A stretch of DNA of 64,000 nt, taken from contig NZ_VTUY01000008.1 in assembly GCF_008364765.1 (NCBI RefSeq), forward strand, positions 194,954-258,953. The letters are read 5' to 3'. The notes under the pieces were generated by a model, which was not told where the DNA came from, did not search any database, and saw nothing but the letters and a program-made list of their open reading frames with translations. A program made the translations under genes and the position numbers. How positions within the stretch are numbered: the first letter of the stretch is position 1; the number at the start of each line of letters is the position of its first letter. Of this stretch, positions 34,987-46,301 are shown in pieces. The DNA is from Bacillus sp. CH30_1T. Its GTDB lineage: Bacteria; Bacillota; Bacilli; Bacillales; Bacillaceae_B.

Positions 34987-36819
34987 ATGGGGAATAAATT
35001 GAAACACTGGACACAGATAAATAATTTACCCATTCGATATAAGTTAATCTCTCACTTTTTAATTATCAGTATCATTCCCATTATTTGTCTGGGTCTTTTG
35101 ATTAATTGGACAGTTGAGCGTGTACTGGAGGAGCAAGTAAATGACAATACTCTGCAGCTTATCGGCAAAGTAAACAAGTCCCTTGAATTTTACATTAACA
35201 ATATGCAAAGTATTACCTACTTTATCGGCTTTAATGAAAAAGTACAGCACTTTTTAGCGGCAGACAATGAGGTAGAGCCTAATGCAGCGGATGAATATGA
35301 CATCCAGCGGTTTCTGCGTGATTTTACTACCCTTTCACCGGAAGTAGCCGGGATTTTGATCGTTAATAGTAATGGTGACTATATTAGTAATGAATTTTTT
35401 GCACCATCAACAAAAGATTTAACCGAAGAGAGTTGGTATAAAGAAGCGGTCGACAATAATGGGATATTTACAATTATTGGTCAACCAAAAGATCGAGGTC
35501 TGTCTTCATTAGTTAATTACCAAAATGACGAAGTGGTTTCGGTTGTCCGGGCAGTAGTAGATCCATATGCTGATGAAGTTCTTGGGGTGATCCTGATTGA
35601 TTTAAAGCAAAGGGTCATTAAGGAAACGTTAGTAGACGTTCGCTTGGGAAAAACCGGCTACCTTATGCTGGTGGATGATCAAGGACGAAACATTTATCAG
35701 CCCAATGACCCGTTAATTAAAAATGTTCCATATAAATGGATAGCAGGACAAAATTCAGGAACTTTCTCAAAAGAAGTGAATGCACAACGACTTCAATTTA
35801 TCCACCAAAAATCCCCGTTTACTAATTGGACGACGATAGGTGTGTTTCCTGCGGAAGAAACAATTTTTGAAATACGGGAGATAAGGTTTTATTTAGTCAG
35901 TTTTATTTTTCTGATCATGATTTTTGGAATTCAAATATCTTATTTTCTATCTAATTCAATATCAAATCCTATTGCTCAGTTAATGAAATTTATGCGAAAA
36001 GCAGAGTCTGGAGAATTTGATGTTCGCTACAGTGAAAAGCGAAATGATGAAATTGGTATGCTGGGACGTAGTTTTAATAATATGCTAAGACAAATTAATC
36101 ACTTGATGTCTTTAACAAAACTCCAAGAAAAGGAAAAAAGAGATGCGGAGTTTAGAAGCTTGCAAGCAAACATTAATCCGCATTTTCTATATAATACGCT
36201 GGATACTATCCAGTGGATGGCAAGAAAGCAAAAGAGAAATGACATAGCGGAAGTTGTAGAGTCACTGGCGAAATTATTCCGTATCGGGCTAAGTAAAGGC
36301 AGAGACATCATTTCTTTGGATGAAGAACTTGACCATATAAAGAATTATTTGCAAATACAGAAGACGAGGTATCGTGATAAGTTAAACTATCAAATTCATG
36401 TGGAAGAGAGTATGGGTGATTTATATGTTATAAAGTTTATTCTACAGCCAATTATAGAAAATGCTATTTATCATGGGATTAAGGAACGAAGGGGCCCTGG
36501 CCACATCATTGTAACAGCGCAAGAAAAAGAGAGTAACTTATCGATCACTATTGAAGATGACGGAGCTGGTATGACTGAATTGCAGCTTCAAGAGATGCGG
36601 CAAGCACTAAGTGAAGCGATTGCTAGAACAGAGAACAAAGGGGAAACCAGAGATAAAAAAGGCTATGGCACTCTAAATGTGCAAGCCCGGATCCAGTTAG
36701 CGTTTGGTGAAGGCTATGGGATGCATATTCATAGTGAGGAGAAAGCGGGTACAACAGTCGAAATCATATTACCGATGCTGAAAGACGATACAGGGCTGGT
36801 AAAAGGGGATGCAACATAA
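34987..36819 (+). CDS. araS: YesM-type sensor histidine kinase (AraS-type)
   Basis: The protein has 610 residues from ATG at 34987; the open frame begins inside araP at 34879 but lacks a site there. A first membrane helix (FLIISIIPIICLGLLINW) is followed by an extracellular dCache-like domain (about 40-295), a second helix (YLVSFIFLIMIFGIQISYF), HAMP, the His_kinase domain (SLQANINPHFLYNTLDTIQWMARKQ, His phosphoacceptor) and HATPase (QPIIENAIYHGIKE, DDGAGMT). It should read the AraP signal and phosphorylate AraT. Confidence 0.88.
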   Translation: MGNKLKHWTQINNLPIRYKLISHFLIISIIPIICLGLLINWTVERVLEEQVNDNTLQLIGKVNKSLEFYINNMQSITYFIGFNEKVQHFLAADNEVEPNAADEYDIQRFLRDFTTLSPEVAGILIVNSNGDYISNEFFAPSTKDLTEESWYKEAVDNNGIFTIIGQPKDRGLSSLVNYQNDEVVSVVRAVVDPYADEVLGVILIDLKQRVIKETLVDVRLGKTGYLMLVDDQGRNIYQPNDPLIKNVPYKWIAGQNSGTFSKEVNAQRLQFIHQKSPFTNWTTIGVFPAEETIFEIREIRFYLVSFIFLIMIFGIQISYFLSNSISNPIAQLMKFMRKAESGEFDVRYSEKRNDEIGMLGRSFNNMLRQINHLMSLTKLQEKEKRDAEFRSLQANINPHFLYNTLDTIQWMARKQKRNDIAEVVESLAKLFRIGLSKGRDIISLDEELDHIKNYLQIQKTRYRDKLNYQIHVEESMGDLYVIKFILQPIIENAIYHGIKERRGPGHIIVTAQEKESNLSITIEDDGAGMTELQLQEMRQALSEAIARTENKGETRDKKGYGTLNVQARIQLAFGEGYGMHIHSEEKAGTTVEIILPMLKDDTGLVKGDAT

Positions 36820-38009
36820 TGAATAAATGGAAAGTATTAATTGCAGATGATGAATATATTATTCGTGAGGGTATACGTTCTTCCGTCGACTGGGAAGAAT
36901 TTGGTATGGAAGTTATCGGGGAAGCGGAAGATGGAGAAGAAGCAGTTGAATTAGCCTTAAAGCATAAGATTGATATATTATTGATCGATTTAAATATGCC
37001 CATAATGAATGGTTTAGCTGCAATGAAGCACTTAAGGGACGAACTGCCCCATTGTAAGATGGTAGTTATCTCGGGTTATGATGAATTTCACTATGCTCAA
37101 GAGGCAATACGATTGCAAGTAGAAGACTATCTATTAAAACCTGTTAATCCGGAAAAGCTTAAAAAAATTCTGATCGAGCTAAAGCAGCAATTAGACGTTG
37201 AGGTACAGCAGAAGTCCTTTTTGAAACAAGCTGAAAACCAAATTAAGAAGAATCATTTACAACTGAAGGAACGTTTTTTTCAAGAATGGATAGCAGGTCA
37301 ATTAACAAGTACTGAAATTAAAGAGCAATTACAATTTTTAGAATTTTCAGTAGAGAAACCAGTACAGTACCTTGTCATTAGATTGCCTGATTATCATAAC
37401 AATCGAACGTATTTACAGGAAAATGACCGGCAAAGTGACTTGTTTGCATTTGAAAGTATAGTAACGAAGTCTTTAGAGAAAATAAAAGCTGCAGTTTTTC
37501 GGGATAGATCGAATTTACTGAATGTTTGCCTGTGGGAACTTGTGACTAATGAACAAATTGCAGCGGTTGAAGCGATGATTAAGAAAGACTTGAATTTTAA
37601 CATCTTCTGGCATCTGGAAGATGTAAACGAAGATTTATCCGATTTATATCAAGTTTATGCCCGATGTAAAGAGTCATTGGATAAGAAAACACGAATTTCT
37701 CCCATTGTTAAACAGGCTCAGATCTTTGTTCAAAAGCATTACCAAGACTCATCCCTTTCATTAGAGAGAGTTGCTGTAGAATTACACGTAACAACCGTCT
37801 ACTTAAGCCGTATGATGAAACAGGAGTTAGGTATTTCTTATAGTGGTCTCTTAACACGGATGCGTATAGACAAAGCGGTTAATTTATTGAAAACAACTGA
37901 CATGTCAATTCGGGAGATAGCAGATACAGTTGGTTATGAATCACAGCATTACTTTAGCACAATTTTCAAGAAACTGGTTGGTGTATCTCCGAAGCGATTT
38001 AAACAATAA
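36819..38009 (+). CDS. araT: YesN-type response regulator with AraC output (AraT-type)
   Basis: The protein has 396 residues. The receiver domain (1-125) has the acidic pair D10/D11, the phosphoacceptor D57 in IDLNMPIMNGL and K of LLKPVNP. Residues 300-396 are an AraC double helix-turn-helix (LSLERVAVELHVTTVYLSRMMKQELG, SIREIADTVGYESQHYFSTIFKKLVGVSPKRFK). The start overlaps the araS stop by one base. It is expected to activate the arabinose importer genes that follow. Confidence 0.88.
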   Translation: MNKWKVLIADDEYIIREGIRSSVDWEEFGMEVIGEAEDGEEAVELALKHKIDILLIDLNMPIMNGLAAMKHLRDELPHCKMVVISGYDEFHYAQEAIRLQVEDYLLKPVNPEKLKKILIELKQQLDVEVQQKSFLKQAENQIKKNHLQLKERFFQEWIAGQLTSTEIKEQLQFLEFSVEKPVQYLVIRLPDYHNNRTYLQENDRQSDLFAFESIVTKSLEKIKAAVFRDRSNLLNVCLWELVTNEQIAAVEAMIKKDLNFNIFWHLEDVNEDLSDLYQVYARCKESLDKKTRISPIVKQAQIFVQKHYQDSSLSLERVAVELHVTTVYLSRMMKQELGISYSGLLTRMRIDKAVNLLKTTDMSIREIADTVGYESQHYFSTIFKKLVGVSPKRFKQ

Positions 38010-38021
38010 CTAAAAGGAAAG

Positions 38022-38048
38022 CTCTCCATATATATGGGGAGTTTTTCT
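38022..38048 (+). terminator. Terminator after araT
   Basis: CTCTCCATA (38022-38030) pairs with TATGGGGAG (38033-38041), then TTTTTCTTTTT. It separates the sensor operon from the importer operon. Confidence 0.75.
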
Positions 38049-38192
38049 TTTTGGTTACTTTTATAAACATCTAAGGGCTAATTATCGCAAAATTCATAAC
38101 TATTTTTACATTTAGATTAATTATTTATAAAAACAGTTTAAATTTATGTAAAGCCTTACATTGGAAATGTTGATATTCTAAATTCAAGAAAG

Positions 38193-38206
38193 AGAAAGCG
38201 ATTACA
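38193..38206 (+). promoter_or_regulatory. cre site upstream of araE
   Basis: AGAAAGCGATTACA fits the cre consensus at 13 of 14 positions, 24 bases before the araE ATG. It implies CcpA-mediated glucose repression of arabinose uptake. Confidence 0.65.
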
Positions 38207-38229
38207 AAAATTGAAAGGGGTTACAAAGG

Positions 38230-39315
38230 ATGAAGAGGAAATCAGGTTTATTTGCACTACTCATTTGTTTTATGTTGCTTTTAGCTGCCTGTGGAGGAAA
38301 CAAAACATCAGGAGGCTCTGACGAAAAAGGCTTAATCGGTGTTGCGATGCCAACTAAATCATCACAAAGATGGGTAGATGATGGAAATAACATGGTGGAG
38401 CAATTAAAAGAACTAGGATACAAAACAGATTTACAATATGCAGAAGATGATGTTGATAAGCAAATCGAACAAATCGAGAACATGATTGTAAAAGGTGCAG
38501 AAGTTCTAGTTGTTGCATCAATCGATGGTACAGCATTAACAAATGTTTTAGAAAAAGCTGCTGATCAAGATATTCAAGTAATTGCTTATGACCGCTTGAT
38601 CATGGAAACTGATAACGTTTCTTATTATGCAACCTTTGATAACTTCCAAGTAGGTGTATTACAAGCAAATTATATTGAAGAGGCATTAAAGCTTTCAGAA
38701 GAAGCAGGACCATTTAACATCGAACTATTTGCTGGATCTCCAGATGATAATAACGCTAATTTCTTCTGGGATGGTGCAATGTCTGTATTACAGCCACATA
38801 TCGATAGCGGAAAATTAATCGTACAGAGTGGACAAACGAGTTTTGAGCAAGGTGCAACAATGCGCTGGGATGGAAACTTAGCAAAATCACGTATGGAAAA
38901 CATTTTAAGTAAATCGTATTCAAATGGTGAAACTGTTGATGCAGTATTGTCACCTTACGATGGAATCAGCCGTGGAGCTATTCAAGCATTAAAAGGGGTA
39001 GGTTATGGCTCTGGGGATCTGCCGCTTCCTGTTGTTACAGGTCAAGATGCAGAATCAGCTTCTGTTAAATCTATGATTGCAGGCGAACAGACACAAACAG
39101 TATTTAAAGATACTCGTGATTTAGCTGCCGTAGTAGTAAACATGATTCAATCGATTCAAAAGGGTGAAGATGCGGAAGTTAATGATACAGAAACATATGA
39201 CAATGGCAAGAAAGTTGTTCCTTCTTATCTAGTAGAACCCGTATCTGTAGATATCAACAATTACAAAGAGAAATTAATAGATAGTGAATATTATTCTGAA
39301 GACGAATTAAAATAG
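38230..39315 (+). CDS. araE: Arabinose/multiple-sugar-binding lipoprotein (AraE-type, ChvE family)
   Basis: The protein has 361 residues. The lipoprotein signal is [21 protein letters not shown] with C21. The mature domain is ChvE-like ([79 protein letters not shown]). It is the substrate-binding subunit of the importer formed with the next two genes; in the Geobacillus system this gene is called araE and binds L-arabinose. This AraE is not the unrelated H+ symporter of B. subtilis. Confidence 0.85.
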   Translation: MKRKSGLFALLICFMLLLAACGGNKTSGGSDEKGLIGVAMPTKSSQRWVDDGNNMVEQLKELGYKTDLQYAEDDVDKQIEQIENMIVKGAEVLVVASIDGTALTNVLEKAADQDIQVIAYDRLIMETDNVSYYATFDNFQVGVLQANYIEEALKLSEEAGPFNIELFAGSPDDNNANFFWDGAMSVLQPHIDSGKLIVQSGQTSFEQGATMRWDGNLAKSRMENILSKSYSNGETVDAVLSPYDGISRGAIQALKGVGYGSGDLPLPVVTGQDAESASVKSMIAGEQTQTVFKDTRDLAAVVVNMIQSIQKGEDAEVNDTETYDNGKKVVPSYLVEPVSVDINNYKEKLIDSEYYSEDELK

Positions 39316-39322
39316 CCAAACG

Positions 39323-39355
39323 GATTTCAGTGGTGACTGTGTCACCACTGAAATC
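39323..39355 (+). promoter_or_regulatory. 15-bp perfect hairpin between araE and araG
   Basis: GATTTCAGTGGTGAC (39323-39337) pairs with 39341-39355 around a three-base loop, with no T run. Such hairpins behind binding-protein genes usually protect the upstream message from 3' decay, raising binding protein over ATPase and permease. Confidence 0.8.
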
Positions 39356-39390
39356 ATTATTACGTTATTTATAAGAAGGTGGTCAGGGCT

Positions 39391-40950
39391 ATGTCAGATT
39401 ATATTTTAGAAATGCGTAACATAACGAAAACGTTCCCTGGTGTTAAAGCGTTGGATAATGTGAACTTAAAAGTTGAAAAAGGCGAAATTCACTCTCTCGT
39501 TGGTGAGAATGGTGCTGGTAAGTCCACATTGATGAAAGTATTAAGTGGTGTCTATCCCAGTGGTTCGTTTGATGGTGGTATTTATCTTGAAGGTCAAGAG
39601 TGTCATTTTAAAGATATTAAGCAAAGTGAAGGTGTTGGTATTGTTATTATTCACCAAGAACTTGCTTTAAGTCCATTTCTATCAATAGCTGAAAACATAT
39701 TCTTAGGAAATGAAAGACAATCCCGCAACATAATAAAGTGGCAAGATACCTTTAAGGAAGCCAAAACATTATTAGATCGAGTTGGGTTAAAAGAGTCACC
39801 TGAAACTGCTGTAATGGATATAGGCGTTGGGAAGCAACAGCTGGTTGAAATCGCGAAGGCACTATCGAAAAATGTAAAACTATTAATTCTGGATGAACCA
39901 ACAGCAGCATTAAATGAAACAGATAGCGAAAATCTATTAAAATTACTACTTGAACTTAAAAAACAAGGAATAACTTCTATTCTTATATCTCATAAATTAA
40001 ATGAAGTATCGGCTATTTCTGATTCAATTACTATTTTACGAGATGGGCAAACAATTGAAACATTCTCGGCTAAGGAAGAAGAAGCATTAGAGGATCGAAT
40101 TATCAAAGGGATGGTTGGACGGGAATTGACAAGTCGCTATCCTGAACGCGTCCCAACTATTGGAGAAACTGTTTTTGAAGTGAAAAATTGGAATGTTTAT
40201 CACCCTCAACAGCGTGAACGAAAAGTTATTGATAATGTGAATTTTCATATTCGTCGCGGGGAAATTGTTGGGATAGCCGGCCTCATGGGTGCGGGCAGAA
40301 CCGAACTGGCGATGAGTATTTTTGGAAAAACTTACGGAAAGAAAATAACTGGTTCTTTATACAAAAATGGAAAAGAAATTCAAGCAAATACAGTAAGTGA
40401 GGCCATTAAGGACGGAATTGCTTATGTATCAGAGGACCGGAAAACATATGGATTAAATTTAATCGATGACATTAAACGGAATATCACGTTATCGAATCTT
40501 AAACGCATTTCGAAAAACTCTGTCATTAATGAAAATAAAGAGATTGCCGAAGCGAAAATATTACGTGAAAAACTAAACATTAAAACGCCATCGCTTGAAC
40601 AGCTTGCTGGAAACCTGAGTGGGGGAAACCAGCAAAAAATAGTGTTGAGTAAATGGATATTTACTGAGCCTGACTTATTAATTTTGGATGAACCGACACG
40701 AGGTATAGATGTGGGAGCCAAATATGAAATATATTCTCAAATTAATGATTTGGCGGCTGAGGGATTGGCTGTATTAGTTATATCATCAGAGCTTCCAGAG
40801 GTACTTGGACTCTCAGACCGTATATATGTAATGAATGAAGGACGTATAACAGGTGAACTTAATCGCTCTGAAGCGAATCAAGAAAATGTTATGCGTTATA
40901 TGACCGGATCTGGAGGGGCTAATCGTGCAAACAGTAATGAACTTATTTAG
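39391..40950 (+). CDS. araG: Arabinose ABC importer ATPase (two ABC domains)
   Basis: The protein has 519 residues from ATG at 39391 (AAGGTGG before it). Domain 1 has [22 protein letters not shown] and [13 protein letters not shown]. Domain 2 has [23 protein letters not shown] and [14 protein letters not shown]. This is the MmsA/GguA branch of CUT2 importers. It overlaps araH by 26 bases. Confidence 0.9.
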   Translation: MSDYILEMRNITKTFPGVKALDNVNLKVEKGEIHSLVGENGAGKSTLMKVLSGVYPSGSFDGGIYLEGQECHFKDIKQSEGVGIVIIHQELALSPFLSIAENIFLGNERQSRNIIKWQDTFKEAKTLLDRVGLKESPETAVMDIGVGKQQLVEIAKALSKNVKLLILDEPTAALNETDSENLLKLLLELKKQGITSILISHKLNEVSAISDSITILRDGQTIETFSAKEEEALEDRIIKGMVGRELTSRYPERVPTIGETVFEVKNWNVYHPQQRERKVIDNVNFHIRRGEIVGIAGLMGAGRTELAMSIFGKTYGKKITGSLYKNGKEIQANTVSEAIKDGIAYVSEDRKTYGLNLIDDIKRNITLSNLKRISKNSVINENKEIAEAKILREKLNIKTPSLEQLAGNLSGGNQQKIVLSKWIFTEPDLLILDEPTRGIDVGAKYEIYSQINDLAAEGLAVLVISSELPEVLGLSDRIYVMNEGRITGELNRSEANQENVMRYMTGSGGANRANSNELI

Positions 40951-42088
40951 AAACAATATACGTGAATATGGAATGATTATTGCACTTGTATTCATTACCG
41001 GACTGTTTTTGATATTAACAGATGGGATTACCTTTAAACCTTTGAACTTAACCAATTTAATCCTGCAAAATGGATTTATTTTAGTATTAGCCGTTGGGAT
41101 GGTTCTAGTCATTATTACCGGAAACATTGACCTATCCGTTGGTTCTGTCGTTGCATTTGTCGGTGCTATCGCCGGGGTATTGATGATCAATAACAATGTA
41201 CCGGTTTGGTTAGCAATTATTTTATCCATTTTTGTTGGTGCACTGATTGGTGTTTGGCAAGGATTTTGGATTGCCTATGTAGGAATACCATCCTTTATCG
41301 TAACTTTAGCAGGGATGTTAATCTTCCGTGGATTGACTTTGTATTTATTGGATGGTAAGTCATTAGCGCCATTCCCTGATTCTTTTGGACAGTTAAGCAG
41401 CGGTTTCCTGCCGAACATTGGATCAGGAGACTTCCATCTTCTATCGATCGTATTGTCTGTGCTGCTATCCCTTGTATTAATTTATTTAGAGTATAGTAAG
41501 CGTAAAAATCAATTGCAAAACAACTTGGAAGTATTGCCGCTCTGGATTACGGTAACAAAGTTAGCACTATTAGTCTTTGTTATTAACTGGTTTACTTATC
41601 AGCTTGCACTAAACAAAGGGATTCCGATTGTATTGGTGATCGTATTCGCCCTTATCGTTATTTACACTTTTATTATGAAAAATACAGTAATGGGGCGCTA
41701 CGTTTATGCAACCGGCGGTAACAAGAAAGCCGCAGATTTATCAGGTATAAAAACGAAGCGAGTTGTATTCTGGGTGTTTGTAAACAACGGTATCATTGCA
41801 GCATTAGCTGGGTTGATGTTTGCTGCCCGCTTGAATTCAGCAACACCGGCGGCAGGTAACATGCTTGAGTTAGACGCAATCGCGGCTGTATTTATCGGTG
41901 GTGCTTCAATGGCCGGTGGTGTTGGTACGGTAATTGGTGCGATTGTCGGTGGTCTGGTAATGGGTGTCATGAACAATGGTATGTCATTAATCGGGATCGG
42001 CATTGATTGGCAGCAAGCGATTAAAGGTTTGGTACTCTTACTGGCAGTAGGTTTTGATGTGTTTAATAAAAATAGAGCTGGAAAATAA
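40925..42088 (+). CDS. araH: Arabinose ABC importer permease
   Basis: The protein has 387 residues and about 10-12 hydrophobic helices. It has the CUT2 motif [29 protein letters not shown] and [22 protein letters not shown]. It is longer than RbsC because of an insert around residues 190-230, as in MmsB/GguB. GTG start with GGAGGGG upstream. Confidence 0.9.
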   Translation: MQTVMNLFRNNIREYGMIIALVFITGLFLILTDGITFKPLNLTNLILQNGFILVLAVGMVLVIITGNIDLSVGSVVAFVGAIAGVLMINNNVPVWLAIILSIFVGALIGVWQGFWIAYVGIPSFIVTLAGMLIFRGLTLYLLDGKSLAPFPDSFGQLSSGFLPNIGSGDFHLLSIVLSVLLSLVLIYLEYSKRKNQLQNNLEVLPLWITVTKLALLVFVINWFTYQLALNKGIPIVLVIVFALIVIYTFIMKNTVMGRYVYATGGNKKAADLSGIKTKRVVFWVFVNNGIIAALAGLMFAARLNSATPAAGNMLELDAIAAVFIGGASMAGGVGTVIGAIVGGLVMGVMNNGMSLIGIGIDWQQAIKGLVLLLAVGFDVFNKNRAGK

Positions 42089-42147
42089 TGCGAAAACACA
42101 ATGAGGGCTACGATTCCCATGGTGTTTTTGAAAGGGGATGCGCGAAC

Positions 42148-42849
42148 ATGCTGGAGGGTTTAAAGCAGCAAGTACTCGAAGCGAATCAAGCTTTACCTAA
42201 ACATAACTTAGTCACATTTACTTGGGGGAATGTCAGTGCTATTGATCGTGAAACAAATTTAGTAGTGATTAAACCAAGTGGAGTGGATTATGAAGAATTG
42301 AAACTAGAAGACATCGTTGTGGTCGACTTAGAAGGTAATATGGTTGAAGGTCATTTGAAAGCATCATCTGATACACCAACACATGTACATTTATATAAAT
42401 CATTTCCAGACATCGGAGGAATTGTGCATACTCATTCCCCGCAAGCAACAAGCTTTGCGCAAGCAGGAAAAGGGATACCTGCACTTGGCACAACTCATGC
42501 TGATTACTTTTATGGAGAAATTCCATGTACCCGGCCCATGACTAAAGAAGAGATTAAAGGAAGATATGAGCATGAGACTGGGGTTGTCATTGTAGAAACA
42601 TTTGAAAAAGAAAAACTGGATCCTGCACTAATTCCAGGGGTTCTTGTTTACAATCATGCTCCTTTTGCATGGGGAAAGGATGCCCATGACGCTGTTCATA
42701 ACGCAGTGGTTTTAGAGGAAGTGGCTAAAATGGCATTATGGACACATCAAATAAATCCCGAAACGAGAATGATGGATCAAAACTTGCTGGATAAGCATTT
42801 CCTAAGAAAGCATGGGGCAGCTGCATATTATGGTCAGGATAAAAATTAA
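42148..42849 (+). CDS. araD: L-ribulose-5-phosphate 4-epimerase
   Basis: The protein has 233 residues from ATG at 42148 (AAAGGGG ten bases upstream); the frame is open 20 codons earlier. It is a class II aldolase-fold epimerase: [25 protein letters not shown], the zinc ligands in [30 protein letters not shown] and the third ligand in [24 protein letters not shown]. It converts L-ribulose-5-P to D-xylulose-5-P. The order araD-araA-araB differs from araABD of B. subtilis. Confidence 0.94.
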   Translation: MLEGLKQQVLEANQALPKHNLVTFTWGNVSAIDRETNLVVIKPSGVDYEELKLEDIVVVDLEGNMVEGHLKASSDTPTHVHLYKSFPDIGGIVHTHSPQATSFAQAGKGIPALGTTHADYFYGEIPCTRPMTKEEIKGRYEHETGVVIVETFEKEKLDPALIPGVLVYNHAPFAWGKDAHDAVHNAVVLEEVAKMALWTHQINPETRMMDQNLLDKHFLRKHGAAAYYGQDKN

Positions 42850-42896
42850 AAGAGGATTGGTCATATGACAAGCTCAATGATAGGGAGGATAAAAGT

Positions 42897-44390
42897 ATGT
42901 TAAAAGTAAAGCCTGTTGAATTTTGGTTTGTGACGGGAAGTCAGCATTTATATGGACCTGAGACGTTAGAGGAAGTAGCAAAACACTCTCAGGAAATGGC
43001 AAATGGGCTGAATCAAGGTAAGGGTGTTCTTTCAAAAATAGTCTATAAACCTGTTGTGAAAACGGCAGAAGAAATTCGTAAAATCATGATTGAGGCAAAT
43101 GCGGATGATCATTGTGGCGGAATCATTACATGGATGCATACATTTTCACCTGCAAAAATGTGGATTGCCGGACTTTCTGAGTTAAAGAAGCCTTTACTGC
43201 ATTTACATACACAATACAATCGTGACATTCCATGGAATGAAATTGATATGGACTTCATGAACCTAAACCAAGCAGCACATGGTGATCGTGAGTATGGTTT
43301 TATTGGGGCAAGAATGGGAATTGCACGGAAGGTTGTTGTTGGTCATTGGCAGGATCAAGAAACACAGGGCCGAATTGCAACTTGGATGAGAACGGCTGTT
43401 GCATTTAATGAAAGCAAAAATCTAAAAGTAGCTCGATTTGGTGACAACATGCGCCGAGTTGCAGTGACTGAAGGAGATAAGGTTGAAGCACAAATAAAAT
43501 TTGGATGGACTGTTAATGGTTATGGTATCGGTGAACTTGTTGCTAAGATGAATGAGTTCTCTGAAGGGGATGTTGATCGTTTAATAGCAGAATATGAGGA
43601 CAAGTATGATTTTGCGGCGGAGGGTAAAGAAGCTGGACCGGTTCGTGAATCAATTCGTTACCAAGCACGTATTGAGCTTGGGATGAGAGCATTCTTGGAA
43701 GAAGGAGGCTATTCTGCGTTTACAACAACGTTTGAAGACTTACACGGCATGAAACAATTGCCGGGACTTGCAGTTCAGCGCCTTATGGAAGATGGTTATG
43801 GTTTTGCCGGCGAAGGGGACTGGAAGACAGCAGCCCTTTTACGTATGATGAAAATCATGTCTAATAATCAAGGGACATCATTTATGGAGGATTACACTTA
43901 TCATATGGAGCCTGGAAATGAAATGGTACTGGGCTCTCATATGTTAGAGATTTGCCCAACGATTGCAGAAACAAAACCTGTGATTGAAGTACACCCGCTG
44001 GGTATCGGTGGAAAAGATGATCCGGCACGAATGGTATTTAACAGCCGTCCTGGAAAAGCTGTGAACTTCTCTGTTATCGATTTAGGGCATCGCTTTAGAT
44101 TACTTGTAAATGAAGTAGAGGCCGTAAGAGTGGAAAAAGAGATGCCAAATCTACCTGTAGCAAGAGTATTATGGAAGCCGAAGCCATCACTAAGAGACTC
44201 TGCAGAAGCATGGATTTTTGGCGGTGGTGCCCATCATACTGTTTTCTCATATGACATTACATCTGAACAACTACAAGATTGGGCAGAGATGGCAGGAATT
44301 GAATGTGCGATTATTGAGGGTGACACAAAACCATATGTGTTCAGAAATGAGTTGCGTATTGCTGATCTGGCCTGGAAGCTCTATCAATAG
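42897..44390 (+). CDS. araA: L-arabinose isomerase
   Basis: The protein has 497 residues, the usual family length. [20 protein letters not shown] at the start, [16 protein letters not shown], the metal-binding region [28 protein letters not shown] and the C-terminal [12 protein letters not shown] are all intact. It isomerises L-arabinose to L-ribulose using Mn2+. GGGAGGA precedes the ATG. Confidence 0.97.
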   Translation: MLKVKPVEFWFVTGSQHLYGPETLEEVAKHSQEMANGLNQGKGVLSKIVYKPVVKTAEEIRKIMIEANADDHCGGIITWMHTFSPAKMWIAGLSELKKPLLHLHTQYNRDIPWNEIDMDFMNLNQAAHGDREYGFIGARMGIARKVVVGHWQDQETQGRIATWMRTAVAFNESKNLKVARFGDNMRRVAVTEGDKVEAQIKFGWTVNGYGIGELVAKMNEFSEGDVDRLIAEYEDKYDFAAEGKEAGPVRESIRYQARIELGMRAFLEEGGYSAFTTTFEDLHGMKQLPGLAVQRLMEDGYGFAGEGDWKTAALLRMMKIMSNNQGTSFMEDYTYHMEPGNEMVLGSHMLEICPTIAETKPVIEVHPLGIGGKDDPARMVFNSRPGKAVNFSVIDLGHRFRLLVNEVEAVRVEKEMPNLPVARVLWKPKPSLRDSAEAWIFGGGAHHTVFSYDITSEQLQDWAEMAGIECAIIEGDTKPYVFRNELRIADLAWKLYQ

Positions 44391-44455
44391 TTAATCGTAT
44401 TATAGGATGAAAATAGCAGGCAATAGATGTTCAAAATAACTCAGCAAAAATATGT

Positions 44456-44497
44456 TCCCCTTTAGGTAGACAGATTACTGGAAGGGGGATTTTTTCT
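44456..44497 (+). terminator. Terminator-like hairpin between araA and araB
   Basis: TCCCCTT (44456-44462) pairs with AAGGGGGA (44482-44489) and runs into TTTTTTCT. It lies inside the ara gene run, so it would lower araB expression relative to araA or separate two transcripts. Confidence 0.75.
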
Positions 44498-44522
44498 AAT
44501 AACACCCTGGGGGGGGAATTAC

Positions 44523-46121
44523 ATGTGTCTTGATGTGGAAAATATCATTTATAGCGGCGAAACAACGCTTGGTATAGAACTTGGATCCACTCGTATTAAA
44601 GCAGTTCTGATTGGAAAAGACAATATTCCGATCGCCTCTGGCAGTCATGACTGGGAAAATAGCCATATCAACAATATCTGGACATATAGTGAGGATGAAA
44701 TTTGGAAGGGTGTACAAGACAGCTATCAAAAGATGGCTGTTGATGTGAAACATAAATATGGAATAACATTACAAACAGTTGGATCGATCGGGTTTAGTGC
44801 GATGATGCACGGTTATATGGCCTTCGACAAAGATGGAGAGCTGCTGGTCCCTTTTCGTACCTGGCGTAATAATATGACTGAACAAGCTTCAGAAGTATTG
44901 ACAGAATTGTTTAACCATCAAATTCCGCAAAGATGGAGTATTGCCCATTTGTATCAAGCTATATTGAATAAGGAAGAACATATTTCAGACATCAACTTCC
45001 AGACAACTCTAGCTGGTTACATCCATTGGAAATTGACAGGAGAGAAGGTTTTAGGAGTTGGTGATGCCTCAGGCGTATTTCCGATTGATTTAAATACGAA
45101 CCATTATAATCAGTCAATGATCAATCAATTTAATGAGTTGGTTGCACCAAAGAAATTGCAATGGAAACTCGATGATATTCTGCCTGAAGTTTTGGTAGCG
45201 GGTGAAAACGCAGGTGTACTTACAGAGGAAGGGGCAAAGCTTTTGGATGTAACCGGGGAGCTGAAGGTAGGTATTCCGCTATGTCCGCCGGAAGGTGATG
45301 CAGGGACTGGCATGGTTGCAACAAACAGTGTAGCGAAGCGTACCGGTAATGTTTCTGCTGGTACATCTGTATTTGCAATGGTGGTGCTGGAAAAGGAACT
45401 ATCCAGAGTATATGCGGAGATCGATCTTGTGACCACACCTACTGGTAATCTGGTAGCTATGGCGCATTCCAACAACTGTTCTTCAGACATCAATGCATGG
45501 GTTGGTTTGTTTGATGAATTTTCAAAAGCAATAGGTATGGAAGTTGACGTGAATAATTTGTACGGAACTCTTTATAATTTGGCACTCAAGGGGGATCCGG
45601 ATGGCGGGGGGCTATTAGCCTACGGTTATCTTTCCGGTGAACACATTACTCACTTTGAAGAAGGTCGGCCATTGTTTGTTCGATCGTCAGACAGTAATTT
45701 CAATTTGGCTAATTTTATGCGCGTACATTTATTTACAGCTTTAAGTGCAATGAAGCTTGGGATGGATATTCTTCTCAAAGAAGAAGAAGTGAAGCTAGAT
45801 GAAATCCTGGGCCACGGAGGCTTTTTTAAGACAAAAGGAGTTGGACAAAGCCTCATGGCAGCTGCCCTCGATACTCCTGTTTCTATTATGGAAACGGCAG
45901 GTGAAGGCGGAGCATGGGGGATTGCTTTACTAGCATCATATATGGTAAATAAAAAAGATAATGAAACGTTGGAAGAATTCCTAAGGCAGAACGTATTTGC
46001 AGAACAAGCAGGTATGACAATCTCACCTGATCCTAAAGATGCAGAGGGCTTCGAGAAGTTTATGGAACGCTATAAAAAGGGCCTTGCGATTGAAAGAGCA
46101 GCAGTAGAAAATCTAACATAA
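44523..46121 (+). CDS. araB: FGGY-family kinase, probable L-ribulokinase
   Basis: The protein has 532 residues and the FGGY fold: [20 protein letters not shown] at residues 14-33, [30 protein letters not shown], and the C-terminal [24 protein letters not shown] and [14 protein letters not shown]. It is not orthologous by eye to B. subtilis AraB, which starts differently. It resembles the separate branch of ribulokinases (AraK type) reported in clostridia. Context with araD and araA makes phosphorylation of L-ribulose the likely job; xylulose cannot be excluded. A run of eight Gs before the ATG acts as ribosome binding site. Confidence 0.82.
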   Translation: MCLDVENIIYSGETTLGIELGSTRIKAVLIGKDNIPIASGSHDWENSHINNIWTYSEDEIWKGVQDSYQKMAVDVKHKYGITLQTVGSIGFSAMMHGYMAFDKDGELLVPFRTWRNNMTEQASEVLTELFNHQIPQRWSIAHLYQAILNKEEHISDINFQTTLAGYIHWKLTGEKVLGVGDASGVFPIDLNTNHYNQSMINQFNELVAPKKLQWKLDDILPEVLVAGENAGVLTEEGAKLLDVTGELKVGIPLCPPEGDAGTGMVATNSVAKRTGNVSAGTSVFAMVVLEKELSRVYAEIDLVTTPTGNLVAMAHSNNCSSDINAWVGLFDEFSKAIGMEVDVNNLYGTLYNLALKGDPDGGGLLAYGYLSGEHITHFEEGRPLFVRSSDSNFNLANFMRVHLFTALSAMKLGMDILLKEEEVKLDEILGHGGFFKTKGVGQSLMAAALDTPVSIMETAGEGGAWGIALLASYMVNKKDNETLEEFLRQNVFAEQAGMTISPDPKDAEGFEKFMERYKKGLAIERAAVENLT

Positions 46122-46137
46122 ATAAGTAGAAATCTAT

Positions 46138-46172
46138 AAACGGCGGGAGCGGAGAGCACCCACCGTTTTTTA
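46138..46172 (+). terminator. Terminator after araB
   Basis: AAACGGCGGG pairs with CCCACCGTTT (one mismatch) and continues into a T-rich tail. Confidence 0.75.
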
Positions 46173-46235
46173 TTTATTCATTAAGAAAGTATAGATTGGC
46201 GGCTGGAAGAATTTCGAGGTAGTTGCACAAAATAC

Positions 46236-46248
46236 TTAATTAAATTAA
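46236..46248. promoter_or_regulatory. Probable operator of the ROK repressor gene
   Basis: TTAATTAAATTAA is a 13-bp palindrome that recurs exactly inside the longer palindrome before galK (51349-51361). It lies 54 bases before the ROK start, upstream of a possible -10 (TATAAT near 46277). A shared site argues for autoregulation. Confidence 0.55.
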
Positions 46249-46301
46249 CTAATTCAAATATGGTACAATAATTCAATATAATGTAATTTGGAGGCTTTTC
46301 G

